From: Apostichopus japonicus
Lineage: Eukaryota; Echinodermata; Holothuroidea; Aspidochirotida; Stichopodidae
Length of the DNA stretch: 64,000 nt
Assembly (NCBI RefSeq): GCF_037975245.1
Contig: NC_092564.1
Span: 12,176,484 to 12,240,483, forward strand
Direction of reading: 5' to 3'
The notes under the pieces: generated by a model
What the model was told of the DNA's origin: nothing
Seen by the model: the letters and a program-made list of their open reading frames with translations, nothing else
The model's database searches: none
Translations under genes and position numbers: made by a program
Shown here: positions 26,730-47,296 of the stretch, piece by piece
Layout: each line of letters opens with the position of its first letter
Position numbering within the stretch: the stretch's first letter is position 1

Positions 26730-28079
26730 CATTATTCACTTCTATCAAAAAATTCGAAAAATGGGCAATCTTTCCATATACGTATAATAAAATAAATGTC
26801 GGCAAATAAAAGAAAAAAATCTTTTGCGAAATCTCTCTGTCTATTATATTTAATCAATAACTCTCAATCGTTATTTTCATGTTGCAATTATCTGAAAGAT
26901 GATGTTTCATCACAGTTTCGGTCGTTAGATGTTAATTTACCTATCGTATTCTTTTCTGTTTTCATATCGAAAGCGGCGAATGGTATTGATCTGGAAAGCT
27001 TCATTTGTTACCTTAAGTAGGCTATCTTATCCAAGTGATGTGTACAACAGAACAAAAAGTGTGCATGTCATGCAAGCTCATTCTGAGCAGACTCTGTATT
27101 TTAAATCAATGCAAGGGGTATGGAAACGATTTAAAGCTGCTGTCGAAGGAACGAACACAGTTTCATATCAAATACAGCTGAGGTTCCATATAGTTGCGGA
27201 TGGGAAGAAATATTTCGTAAGTACATGATTATAATACATATGCTGATATGATATGTTTTGTGTATCATGAAAGTAAATATTTTCATTAAAGAACGGAAAC
27301 GATAAGAAGCTAGAAATGGTAAACACTGAAACTGTATAGGCCTATGTGTATATGTGAAATATTTCTTTTTACCGCTGTTGTTTGCGATCTATGGTCTTAT
27401 CTTTGTTATAACTTATTTCCGCTTTATACGTATGTAGACTTGATCATAACCTAACCGTATAGTATAACATCGTTGCCGTTGTTGGACCACTTACGATAGA
27501 AACGAGTAGAGGAAAGTGCGCTAGGAGGTGGGGTGCATGCGGGGTGGGGCGTGACATGTGAAATAGTGACACCTCAGTTGTAAGTGAATTTCGGCAACGT
27601 TGGGAGATGCCCATAATTAATAGCGAACCGTTTCATGCTGCGTGGATAAAATATCTTCAAAGCTGATTTTCTTATCATATTGAATGTTAAACTATTAATG
27701 AGAGTATTGCGTGTATGCCAATAAACATTGTTTAAGAACATCACACATATATTCATGATATGGAATATCGCCTTATTGTACACGAATGCGTTATTTACAA
27801 AGACAATATGCAAACCTTTCTCTCCATTTTATTTTGAACAAAATTCATTGGAGCTTTTAAATAAGTATTAGGATATTTCAAACACAAGTCATAAGACTTC
27901 AACAAGTCTAACTATGACATCATCGGGCCACATTTTCTATTTTCAATATAAGCGTTTTGATTTATCTTAAAAAAAAACAAACAATTAGTTTCTATAATGG
28001 AGATAAGTATCATTGTAAATATACTGTATCTAATTAAAATTATATAGTTCATAACATGGCCTAAAGCTAGCATTGGTGT
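26730..28079. other. Intergenic with one possible exon
   Basis: AT-rich; the only coding candidate is listed at 27091-27216. Confidence 0.4.
27091..27216 (+). CDS. Possible orphan exon, unrecognised
   Basis: An open 126-nt stretch (42 codons, phase 0 to 0) between an acceptor (attctgagcag) and a strong donor (TTC|GTAAGT). It encodes T-L-Y-F-K-S-M-Q-G-V-W and ends H-I-V-A-D-G-K-K-Y-F. No partner exon was found and I do not recognise the sequence. It could be chance. Confidence 0.22.
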
Positions 28080-28200
28080 CCAGTGGCGTAGGAAGGCACT
28101 TTTGAGTGGGGGGCTGAAGACTGATGGCCGGCCTGGGGGAGGGGTTTAAGGGGAGGGGGTGTCCCCCTCCCCTTTGGAATTTGTTTGCATTTCCAGGTGG
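28080..28200 (+). mobile_element. Truncated hAT-like fragment
   Basis: Begins CAGTGGCGTAGGAAGG, the common hAT terminus, followed by G-rich and C-rich inverted segments. No matching right end was found before the tetranucleotide array, so the fragment is probably truncated. Confidence 0.4.
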
Positions 28201-28254
28201 CCTCAGATGCAATTTGGTGCAATATAGCACACTTCAACACCCAATCCATTTTGT

Positions 28255-28945
28255 TAATTTCATTCATTAACCCATCCATCCATCCATTCATCCATTCATT
28301 CCTACATCTATTCATCCATTCATTCATTCATCCATCAATCCATCCATCAATCCATCCATTCATTCCTTCATCCATGCACCGATTCATTATTCATTCCTTC
28401 CACCCATTCATCTATCCATTCATTTATTCAGCCATCCATTCATTCATTCCTTCATACATGCACCCATCCATCTATTCATTCATTAATCCATTTCTCCATT
28501 CATCCATTCATTCCTTAATCCATCCATCCATCCATCCATCCAACCATCCATTCATTCATTCCTTCATCTATAGTGTACATATTCATATATCCATTCATCC
28601 ATGCACCCATTCATCTATCCATTAATGTATTTATCCATTCATTCATCCATTCATTCATCCATTCATCCATCAATCAATCCATTCATCCATCCATATATTC
28701 CTTCATTCCGTCATTTATCCATCCATTCATTTATTTATCCATACATACATTCATTCATTCATTCATTCAACCATCCATCCATTCCTTCATTTATTCATAT
28801 ATCCATACATTCATCCATCCATTCATTCATCCATTTATCCATTGATCCATTATTCATTCATCCGTCGAATTATACATTCATGTTTTATTCATCTCTCAAT
28901 CCGTTTATTCATATTCAAGTTTTCTTTCATTTGTCCTTCCATCCA
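28255..28945. repeat. Degenerate (CATY)n tetranucleotide array
   Basis: About 690 bp of CATT/CATC/CCAT variants. Long ORFs of Ile-His-Pro-Phe repeats in all frames are by-products. Confidence 0.95.
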
Positions 28946-28946
28946 T

Positions 28947-31030
<2,084 letters not shown>

Positions 31031-31104
<74 letters not shown>
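31031..31104. repeat. (TA)n microsatellite
   Basis: Right-hand half of the TA array split by the insertion at 29048-31030. Confidence 0.95.
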
Positions 31105-31106
<2 letters not shown>

Positions 31107-31438
31107 TTGCTATATATATATATCCATTCAATCACACATCCATTCGTTCATTCATTTTATTCTGCATATATTTATATATCGTAATTGTTATTATTTTTTT
31201 TATTGAGAAATGATTCATTTTCCCTTAAATTGGTCCTTACATTGAAAATTGCCTGTTATACTTTATTTTATTTTTTTTTTTTTATGCAAATTAAAGTTAT
31301 GACTTACAAATAAATTAAGAACCGTCTGCTTTGAGACTAAATAGTGTTCTATACACTTTGAGTAAGTAGTAATTGTGTAGTTATGCCACTTAATTGTATG
31401 CTTGTATTTCAACTTTTGCACTCACCCATTTCTGCAGC
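31105..31438. other. Spacer before the tRNA array
   Basis: AT-rich, with T runs near 31190 and 31270. It lacks the conserved upstream block found in front of the later tRNA copies. Confidence 0.5.
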
Positions 31439-31510
31439 GGCTTGGTGGTCTAGTGGTATGATTCTCGCTTAGGGTGCGAGAGGTCCCGGGTTCAATTCCC
31501 GGCCAAGCCC
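31439..31510 (+). tRNA. tRNA-Pro(AGG) copy 1
   Basis: 72 nt with acceptor stem GGCTTGG/CCAAGCC, anticodon stem CTCGC/GCGAG, loop TTAGGGT (anticodon AGG at 31471-31473) and T arm CCGGG-TTCAATT-CCCGG. A TTTTT Pol III terminator follows within about 15 nt. No intron. Intact. Confidence 0.96.
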
Positions 31511-32272
31511 ACAAATTTCTCTTTTTGTTATAACAGCTTACCTTTTTTATGTTCAGGAAAGTAGTAATTTATTTTATAGCCGACTTTAGCGATTTGCTTT
31601 TCGCAGGATATAGTCTCTTCGCAGCGTTTCATAGTACATTTCACTGTGTTTTTTTTTCAAACTGTAAATATTGCACGGTCCGGTATGTATTGTACAACGC
31701 TGTATCGGAAAACTCTTTTGTATAATGAAATTGGAAGAAACATAACTATTGTTATACAAATTCTGAAATGGTTACAAACATATATTCATATATTCGTATA
31801 AAGCATGGCATGGGCTACTTCCGGGTTCCTTCATCATTTCTTTACAATTAATGTACAATTATAATACCCGAAATAGACAAAATGCTCATTGCAACTTTTA
31901 TCATACGAAATTAGGTACACGCAGCTTTCGCAACCGTGCAACTAAGTTAAGCAATATCGTTAAACCTAAGGCTACAAAGAATTCATGAAATGTTAAAAAA
32001 AAAAAGAATTTATATCATCATATTCAATTATGTAAATGAGTTATTTACTTCAACAACTTGTGCATATTATGTAACAAACATTCACATTGTATTTATTAAT
32101 TACTTTTTTTTTAGGGAGCATTCCACTTTGTTAAGCTTTATAAACTTTAGGGAAGAATTCCCTCTACTTTGTACTTCTGTGAAAAAAACATATAAATAAA
32201 TAAATATATATTTCCCTACGATTTAGGTCCGAGCATGAACTTTTGGAGTCTGTGGAAAACATTAGTCGAAGC

Positions 32273-32344
32273 GGCTTGGTGGTCTAGTGGTATGATTCTC
32301 GCTTAGGGTGCGAGAGGTCCCGGGTTCAATTCCCGGCCAAGCCC
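32273..32344 (+). tRNA. tRNA-Pro(AGG) copy 2
   Basis: Identical to copy 1, with a terminator TTTTT about 15 nt downstream. It is the first copy with the conserved upstream block. Confidence 0.96.
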
Positions 32345-32690
32345 ATGAACTTCTCTTTTTGTTATAACAGCGTACCCTTTTTATGTTCAGGAAAGTAGTA
32401 ATTTAGCCTATAGCCGGCTTTAGCGATTTGCTTTTCACAAGATATGGTCTCTTCGCAGCGATTCGTAGTTCGTTTTAATGTTGTTTTCCCCAAACTGTAA
32501 ATATTGCACGGTCCTGTATGTATTGTTTAATTTTGTAACGGATAACTGGTTTGTTTTATGAAAATGAATGAAAGATCAATATTGTTATACAAACTCAGAA
32601 ATGGTTACAAAAATAAACTGCATATTTATTTTCCTACGATTGAGGTCCGAGCATGAACTTTTGGAGTCTGTGGAAAACTTTAGTAGAAGC

Positions 32691-32762
32691 GGCTTGATGG
32701 TCTAGTGGTATGATTCTCGCTTAGGGTGCGAGAGGTCCCGGGTTCAATTCCCGGCCAAGCCC
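32691..32762 (+). tRNA. tRNA-Pro(AGG) copy 3, acceptor stem change
   Basis: As copy 1 but base 7 is A (GGCTTGA), giving an A-C mismatch at the foot of the acceptor stem. Promoter boxes and anticodon are unchanged; function is uncertain. TTTT terminator present. Confidence 0.85.
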
Positions 32763-33114
32763 ACGAACATCTCGTTTTGTTATGACAGCTTACCTTTTTA
32801 TGTTCAGGAAAATAGTATAATTTAGTCTATAGCCGGCTTTAGCGATTTGTTTTTCGCAGGATATGGTCTTTTCGCAGCGATCCGTAGTACATGTTACTGT
32901 TGTTTTATTTTTCAAACTGTAAATATTGCACGGTCCGGTATGTATTGTATAATGTTGTATCGGATAACTGTTTAGTATAATGATATTGGGAGAAAGATAA
33001 ATATTGTTATACAAACTCTGAAATGGTTACAAAAATAAACTGCATATTTATTTTCCTATACGATTGAGGTCCGAGCATGAACTTTTGGAGTCTGTGGAAA
33101 ACTTCTGTCGAAGC

Positions 33115-33186
33115 GGCTTGATGGTCTAGTGGTATGATTCTCGCTTAGGGTGCGAGAGGTCCCCGGTTCAATTCCCGGCCAAGCCC
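33115..33186 (+). tRNA. tRNA-Pro(AGG) copy 4, two stem mismatches
   Basis: Shares the base-7 A of copy 3 and also has CCCGG in place of CCGGG in the T stem, giving a C-C clash in the middle pair. The change also alters the B box edge. Likely weakened or a pseudogene. Confidence 0.7.
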
Positions 33187-33538
33187 ACGAACATCTCGTT
33201 TTGTTATGACAGCTTACCTTTTTATGTTCAGGAAAATAGTATAATTTAGTCTATAGCCGGCTTTAGCGATTTGTTTTTCGCAGGATATGGTCTTTTCGCA
33301 GCGATCCGTAGTACATGTTACTGTTGTTTTATTTTTCAAACTGTAAATATTGCACGGTCCGGTATGTATTGTATAATGTTGTATCGGATAACTGTTTAGT
33401 ATAATGATATTGGGAGAAAGATAAATATTGTTATACAAACTCTGAAATGGTTACAAAAATAAACTGCATATTTATTTTCCTATACGATTGAGGTCCGAGC
33501 ATGAACTTTTGGAGTCTGTGGAAAACTTCTGTCGAAGC

Positions 33539-33610
33539 GGCTTGGTGGTCTAGTGGTATGATTCTCGCTTAGGGTGCGAGAGGTCCCGGGTTCAATTCCC
33601 GGCCAAGCCC
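33539..33610 (+). tRNA. tRNA-Pro(AGG) copy 5
   Basis: Identical to copy 1; followed by TTTTT. Confidence 0.96.
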
Positions 33611-34080
33611 ACGAACTTCATTTTTATTGTTTTTAAACAGCTTAACTTGTTATGCTCGGGAAAGTAGTGATTTATTTCAAATTATTAATATGATTAATTT
33701 TTGTAATTAGGTAGTTTTTAATTAACAGTTTTGTACAATCATTTTATTCAATAAACTGATAGAAAAGGAAAGTAGTACGGTAATTTAGCCTATAGCCCGC
33801 CGTAACGATTTGCTTTCCGCTGGATATGGTCTTTTGGCAGTGATTCGTGATTCGTGATTCGTAAGTTCGTTGCAATGTTGTTTTCCCCAAACTGTAAATA
33901 TTGCACGGTCCGGTATGTACTGTAAACTGTTGTATCGGATAACTGTTTTGTATAATGCAATTGGGAGAAAGATAACTATTGTTATACAATTCTGAAATGG
34001 TAACAAAAATAAACTGCATATTCCTACGATTGAGGTCCGAACATGAACTTTTGGAGTCTGTGGAAAACCTTTGTCGAAGC

Positions 34081-34152
34081 GGCTTGGTGGTCTAGTGGTA
34101 TGATTCTCGCTTAGGGTGCGAGAGGTCCCGGGTTCAATTCCCGGCCAAGCCC
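34081..34152 (+). tRNA. tRNA-Pro(AGG) copy 6
   Basis: Identical to copy 1; TTTT follows within 15 nt. Its upstream spacer is longer (about 470 bp) and holds a short repeat 'gattcgtgattcgtgattcg'. Confidence 0.96.
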
Positions 34153-34498
34153 ATGAACTTCTCTTTTCGTTATAACAGCGTACCCTTTTTATGTTCAGGA
34201 AAGTAGTAATTTAGCCTATAGCCGGCTTTAGCGATTTGCTTTTCACAAGATATGGTCTCTTCGCAGCGATTCGTAGTTCGTTTTAATGTTGTTTTCCCCA
34301 AACTGTAAATATTGCACGGTCCGGTATGTATTGTATAAATTTTTAACGGATAACTGTTTTATTTTATGAAAATGAATGAAAGATAAATATGGTTATACAA
34401 ATTCTGAAATGGTAACAAAAATACACTGCATATTTATTTTCCTACGATTGAGGTCCGAGCATGAACTTTTGGAGTCTGTGGAAAACCTTTGTCGAAGC

Positions 34499-34570
34499 GG
34501 CTTGGTGGTCTAGTGGTATGATTCTCGCTTAGGGTGCGAGAGGTCCCGGGTTCAATTCCCGGCCAAGCCC
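34499..34570 (+). tRNA. tRNA-Pro(AGG) copy 7
   Basis: Identical to copy 1; TTTTT terminator. Confidence 0.96.
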
Positions 34571-34912
34571 ACGAACATCTCTTTTTAATAAGAGCTTACC
34601 ATTGAATGTTCAGGAATGTAGCTATTTAGCCTATAACCGGCTTTAGCGGTTTCCTTTTCGTAAGATATGGTCTCTTTGCAGCGATTCGTAGTACATTTTA
34701 ATGTTTTTTTTTCAAACTGTCAATATTGCACGGTCCGGTATGTATTGTGTTATTTTGTATAGGATAACTGTTTTGTATAATGAAATTGGAAGAAAGATAA
34801 ATATGGTTATACAAATTCTGAAATGGTAACAAAAATAGAGTGCGTATTTATTTTCCTACGATTGAGGTCCGAACATGAACTTTTAGAGTCTGTGGAAATC
34901 ACTATTCGAAGC

Positions 34913-34984
34913 GGCTTGGTGGTCTAGTGGTATGATTCTCGCTTAGGGTGCGAGAGGTCCCGGGTTCAATTCCCGGCCAAACCC
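34913..34984 (+). tRNA. tRNA-Pro(AGG) copy 8, acceptor stem change
   Basis: The 3' acceptor strand reads CCAAACC instead of CCAAGCC, giving a C-A mismatch in the third pair. The rest is intact. Confidence 0.82.
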
Positions 34985-35293
34985 ACGAACATCTCTTTTT
35001 AGTAGCAGCTTACCTTTGAATGTTCAGGAAAGTAGTAATTTAGCCTATAGCCGGCTTTAGCGATTTGCTTTTCGCAAGATATGTTGTTTTCCCCAAACTG
35101 TAAATATTGCACGGTCCGGTAAGTATTGTATAAATTTTTAACGGATAACTGTTTTATTTTATGAAAATGAATGAAAGATAAATATGGTTATACAAATTCT
35201 GAAATGGTAACAAAAATAAACTGCATATTTATTTTCCTACGATTGAGGTCCGAGCATGGACTTTTAGAGTCTGTGGAAAACATTAGTCGAAGC

Positions 35294-35365
35294 GGCTTGG
35301 TGGTCTAGTGGTATGATTCTCGCTTAGGGTGCGAAAGGTTCCAGGTTCAATTCCCGCTAAGCCCC
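35294..35365 (+). pseudogene. tRNA-Pro(AGG) copy 9, decayed
   Basis: Anticodon and A box are intact, but the anticodon stem 3' side is GCGAA, the T arm has substitutions (ttccaggttcaattcccgct) and the 3' end is shifted. This is the last and most diverged copy; the conserved spacer ends here. Confidence 0.7.
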
Positions 35366-36076
35366 AAATTATAAATACTTAATAATTATACAAGACGGTA
35401 AGGTAAGAGTGTCTTTATTGATATTTAAGTATGGCTACATCAGTAAAAACTAATCCTTAATTCAATTATTATTTATTGACTTGAGATGGTAGAAAATTTT
35501 CAAGCTAATGTATTATATGAGATTATTATATATTATTAGTTGAGATTATTATATGAGATGACATTTGTTTTTCAGTAAAAAGTATTTTGTAAAAACATAT
35601 CAATTTGGTGTAAAAGCATTTTTTATGTAATTTTGGCACCCGCGTTTATGCGACATTATGAATCTTTGATGTATAATATACAGTCCACTGTGCTTACGGT
35701 GTACGAGACGTATAGTATACGCAACACTTTTCACACAATTCATGGTCATCGTATAGGGATGAGATCATGATATTTTATCATGCGTAAAGATACAGAGTAC
35801 TAACAACAGGTCTACACTTACATCACTGATGATGAGGTAACGTAGATATATACCGCGGACAAACCACAATGTTCTCTTGATTTGGCGAGTGTGTTACCTG
35901 ACGTGCTCGTCCATCACTACACCCTTTCAACTATACTGTCAGGCCTGCTTAGAATATTTTCGATTAATATCAACTTCTCAATAGAATTGCAGTAATATCA
36001 AATTCTCAAATTAATGCAGCAATCGAAAAATTATTCTTTTATCTTCCAGGTTTTGTTTTTATTAAGAACAGTTAAG
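35366..36076 (+). promoter_or_regulatory. Upstream region of the lectin gene
   Basis: AT-rich spacer between the tRNA array and the lectin start; it should hold the promoter and 5' UTR. No defined element was recognised. Confidence 0.35.
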
Positions 36077-43421
<7,345 letters not shown>

Positions 43422-43722
43422 GGTAGGGTTGTGGCACGTGGGCAGGTGGTGGGGTGGTGGGGAGTGGGGGGGGGAACAATTAGCAAACACATGAGACTTT
43501 CCTCATGTATACAAATTGCAAAATTGTACCGTAATTTCCACTAGTTTAAGACATTTAAGTAATCATCAAATAAGAAAACGAAAAAAAAACAGAATAATAA
43601 TGATAAATAAATAATGAATAATAATTATTAAATAAAGAAGTTCGTTCGCCATACATACCTACACTAAATGAGATATCTTGATCTCCTTCATGGCAAAATT
43701 ATCTGATGAGTGAGGATCATGC
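43422..43722 (+). other. Lectin 3' region
   Basis: G-rich tract (about 43440-43475), then A-rich sequence with overlapping AATAAA/AATAAT signals, the probable polyadenylation region. Confidence 0.5.
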
Positions 43723-44001
43723 ATGGAAGCAGAAGAGATGCATGCGACATATACAAACACGAACACGGCTGTTAATAATCTCCGAAGACTCATCAAAAAG
43801 ACAAGGCTTGATATAATTAGTATTGTCTACATCCGCGATTTGCCTGTTCCTAACCATTGGGAAGAACCGACGTATTTAATAATTGAACATGACTGTAAAG
43901 GATCTTTCCAAAGAGTTGGAAAATTTTTAGTTCATATCTTGAAAAAACGGAATAGCAATATATATATAGACACTATACAAGACTATATGACCTATCGATG
44001 A
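43723..44001 (+). CDS. 92-aa ORF, possible death-fold (CARD-like) exon
   Basis: Unrecognised with confidence. The second half has the heptad-like helical pattern and the K-F-L-V-H-I-L-K-K-R-N end that resembles the last helices of CARD domains. It starts with an ATG and ends TGA, lies 300 bp after the lectin stop on the same strand, and shows no clear donor. It could be a single-exon gene, a gene fragment or chance. Confidence 0.28.
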   Translation: MEAEEMHATYTNTNTAVNNLRRLIKKTRLDIISIVYIRDLPVPNHWEEPTYLIIEHDCKGSFQRVGKFLVHILKKRNSNIYIDTIQDYMTYR

Positions 44002-44681
44002 AGACAACCATAATTGTGCCGTGCCTAAAGTCACTCGTTAAACTGGATCTCAGACTTTTTGCCAGTGTATGGGTACATGATATATATGAAACTCAACAAC
44101 TGAGCAAATAATTTAAAGGAAAAATGCTTTCATCTCAATTTTTGTTTAATATTGACTGCAGCATATATGCAAAAATGTAGTGTAATATGTAAACCTTTGT
44201 AATTATATTGGTAGGTCTTTGTGAATATCATTAATCAAGTGAATACCATCAAGTAGCATATATATTCTCTGTTATTAATCGTTTACGTTCCCATGCATGC
44301 GTGGTTCCGAGGGACGGTGGGTGCGTAATTCCCCACCCCACACCCACACACAAACTTAAAAGTAGTTGTTAGCACAACGTGTAAACATAATTATGAACCT
44401 TGCTTATAGGATTAGATATGCCTCAGAATGTATCTTCTCACGTGTAAACATTTCAGCGACTCCAGGACCACACCCTCTCTATATTAAAACCCTCCATCCG
44501 CCCCTGGTTTCTTATGGAAATAAACTCTCTCTCTCTGTCATAGAGATAAAGATGTTAAAATTTCATAGCCAATTATCTGTAAGTTGTAAATCCATGTTAT
44601 TCGTGTAAGTTGTAATCTATAAGCCCTGGCGGGTTTCTCCCACATTTCTAGTCGCTTAAAGCGTCGTAAAAATAACTGCTG

Positions 44682-44714
<33 letters not shown>

Positions 44715-45550
44715 ATTATTATTATTATTATTATTATTATTACGACAAGTTTAACGAAACCAACAAGTAAAAATTATCGACCGTTCAGACGTGGTTCTTT
44801 ACTTTGTCTTTATTCCAGCATGGGCTTGAATAAACAGCAAATCAGAAGTTTGAAATTTGTCTCCAAAATTAGAACCAATTTGATTTCTGCAGCTAATACA
44901 CTGCTTTATCATGTACTGTTAGTTTCATATAATATCGAACCTTTTTAATCAAAGCATGAAATACTTTAATCGATATACAGTTTCATGATTTCCCAAAACA
45001 CTGGGCCCGGGGTGACAAGTTTCGAAAGATATTGAAATTAAAAAGGAGTGGGGATCGTCTGCAAGTTCATTTTTGTTGAAAACTTCAGAAGAGCGGCACT
45101 GGTTATCCTCCTTCTAGTCGCCTCTGTCCAGCATATTATAACTCTTGTTTACTTTATATTTGTTGTTGATCCTATAGTTGTATAAGGCCTTATATGCCTT
45201 TTCAACCGCTTAGAAACTTTGGTATTAGGGGCTATATAAATGCTATATAAATGTTATTTATTTCTATTATTATAATTATTATTATTATGATTATTTAAGG
45301 TTGAACCAACAGAGAAAATATATCTTAACATATTTAAAGTCTGAAAATATGTGACTTCGCTTTCAAACTTCTCTGTACTCGAATGTTAACTTTTCTTCCT
45401 ACACGTTGAATGGTATCATTAAGACAATTGGGGATATCTGTGAGTTTAGGTTTCACTTGTAATTAAGTATATCTTTTAAATTTGGATACAAACGAACTCG
45501 AATATCAGGCCAAGATTTTCAGAGCGGTTAAGGAGCAAATTAAAAATATG
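44002..45550. other. Intergenic
   Basis: No gene seen. It holds an (ATT)n run at about 44690-44745 and 'catccgcccctgg' near 44496, which resembles a lone hAT right end with no partner found. Confidence 0.5.
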
Positions 45551-45552
45551 GC

Positions 45553-45597
45553 GCTCGGCTTGGTGGTCTTGGTGACATGATTCTCGTTAAGATCATA
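45553..45597 (+). pseudogene. tRNA-Pro relic (5' half)
   Basis: 'cggcttggtggtct' followed by 'catgattctcg' and 'ttaag' matches the first 38-40 nt of the tRNA-Pro array with small indels. The T arm is gone. It lies 10 kb from the array. Confidence 0.65.
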
Positions 45598-45736
45598 CGT
45601 ATTATTACCAACAGCGTTAAATACGTATAATTTATTTTCACTTTTTCGCGGTCAGTAAAATACCTACTATATACCGATCGGCTATAGGCAATTGCATTGA
45701 TTTTATTTTGTCTCATGATATTAACTACAAATCCCC

Positions 45737-46130
45737 GAATTCAGCGTCCAAGTAGTCCCTTATAGACATAATTTACACGTAATAGTACCATCTCGAGCCT
45801 GTTTGGACTCGAAATAACAAATGTGCGACGTGATGCGGGAATTAACCCCTAACACGTAGCTTCGAGACATCATCTATACGTTATACACGTGTTCAACGAT
45901 ACTACATAGCTTCGACACGAGAAATAGATGACGTAATCACTGCAATTGCCTATAACCGATCGTTAATAGCTATTTAATGACCTTGCAATGGTTACTCTAG
46001 TGTATTAATTACAACTCATTATACATATTTACTAGTAAATCAGCGTCCAAAAAGTCCCTTATATAGACATAATTTACACGTAATAGTACTCTCTCGAGCC
46101 TGTTCGAGATCGTAAGAACAAATGTGCACA
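45737..46130. repeat. Direct repeat of about 90 bp, two copies
   Basis: Blocks at about 45742-45830 and 46040-46130 share 'cagcgtccaa', 'agtcccttata', 'gacataatttacacgtaata' and 'ctcgagcctgtt' with few changes, about 300 bp apart. Either a local duplication or LTR-like ends of a short element; no coding sequence between. Confidence 0.6.
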
Positions 46131-46132
46131 AG

Positions 46133-46405
46133 TGCACACCAAGTGCACACCGTGGTGGCCCCTGTATGCTTCAGTACACCGTGGTGTACATTAGCACGCT
46201 GCCGACTGGTGGCCCCCTGTATGCTTCAGTACACCGTGGTGTCCCTTAGCACGCTGCGGACTGGTGGCCCCCTGTATGCTTCAGTACACTGACTGTGGTG
46301 TACCTTAGCACGCTCTGGACTGGTGGCCCCCTGTATGCTTCAGTACACTGACTGTGGTGTACCTTAGCACGCTCTGGACTGATGGCCCCCTGTATGCTTC
46401 ATTAA
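46133..46405. repeat. Minisatellite, 55-60 bp unit, about 4.5 copies
   Basis: Units contain 'tggtggccccctgtatgctt', 'cagtacac', 'gtggtgt' and 'ttagcacgctg'. Later units carry an extra 'tgactg'. GC-richer than its surroundings. Confidence 0.85.
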
Positions 46406-47296
46406 AGTGATCTAAACCTTTGCTAAAAGCTTAGGGTGGTAACTTGCTGAAATGGTTCAAGTGATTCCATGTCATTGAGAATTGTTGAATTAGGAAACAG
46501 ATGTCTCAATTTGGGGAAATGAACTCGAGAGTGGTAGTAGTTCAATACCCTCAATGAGTGACAAATAGATGACTTTAGATAACAATACTGATGACATGTA
46601 CGCTCTAAGGCCAGATTTAGAGGTTTTCAATATATGAAGGGAACATTTGGCATCGGCGGTCTCCCCCCCCCCCCTCTCCCACCCCCCTCTCTCTCTCTGC
46701 CCTGAAAACATTTGCGCGCACGTGCTCATGGATTCGTCCTAATAACGCCTCATTTTAAAAACTGTTTCATATGGAAGAAAGGTCCTCTAAGAGATGGATG
46801 AATGAATGTTCCATGACGCATAGGGTCAATGTCCTAGTTTTATCAGTTCGATACATCCAAAGATAATTAATTCGACAATGCCTTTGTTAACTGAATTGGG
46901 CCTACTACATTGTCCTCTGAAATAAATATAGGCGTGCCGCTGTTTAGTCTGTAAGTGTTGTGCGCCTTCACGTGCATTGTAGATTTACTTTGCCTTTAAT
47001 CATTATAAAGTTAGGTCAAGATGGCATAGGTAGCAATAATGGAAGATAAAGCCGCACAAATTCATGAGAGAACAAAATACAAGAGAAAAAAAAAACAAAT
47101 TAAGAAAGGACATAGTTTTTATTAATTTATTTATAGCAGACTGATACAAAAAAAATTGGTTAATAAATTTTTGGTAAATAAATTTTTGGTAAATAAATTT
47201 TTGGTAAATAAATTTTTGGTAAATAAATTTTAGATAAAAAAATAATTAATAAGTTTTAGGTTTTGGAAAAAAAGTTAAAAAAAAGTAACATGACAC
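46406..47296. other. Intergenic and 3' flank of the membrane gene
   Basis: Contains a 15-bp tandem repeat (taaataaatttttgg, five units, about 47157-47232). TTTATT at about 47119 would be an AATAAA signal on the minus strand for the gene ending at 47297. The 46490-46729 (-) ORF has no support. Confidence 0.5.

Larger units (their letters stand above)
32763..33610 (+). repeat. Two 424-bp units that appear identical in the spacer
   Basis: Spacers 32763-33114 and 33187-33538 look identical, and both give the same 74-residue minus-strand frame. The two tRNA copies that follow them differ, so the duplication is recent but the tRNAs have changed or been converted since. Confidence 0.8.
31439..35365 (+). 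repeat. Tandem tRNA-Pro(AGG) array, nine copies
   Basis: Starts are spaced 834, 418, 424, 424, 542, 418, 414 and 381 bp. Copies 2-9 share an upstream block (ggtccgagcatgaactttt ... gagtctgtggaaa) within about 60 bp 5' of the tRNA. Most spacers share 'atattgcacggtccggta'. Copies 1, 2, 5, 6 and 7 are identical over 72 nt; 3, 4, 8 and 9 carry changes in stems. Each intact copy is followed by a T run. Confidence 0.93.

Noticed and set aside
32790-33438. Identical 74-residue ORFs in the tRNA array (and 33744-34019)
   Set aside because: They lie in the tRNA spacers and are duplicated only because the unit is.
31439-35365. CRISPR-like array of regular repeats
   Set aside because: The repeats are complete 72-nt tRNA-Pro genes with conserved spacers, in eukaryotic DNA.
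44496-44510. Lone 'catccgcccctgg' resembling an hAT right end
   Set aside because: No matching left end or 8-bp duplication was found nearby.
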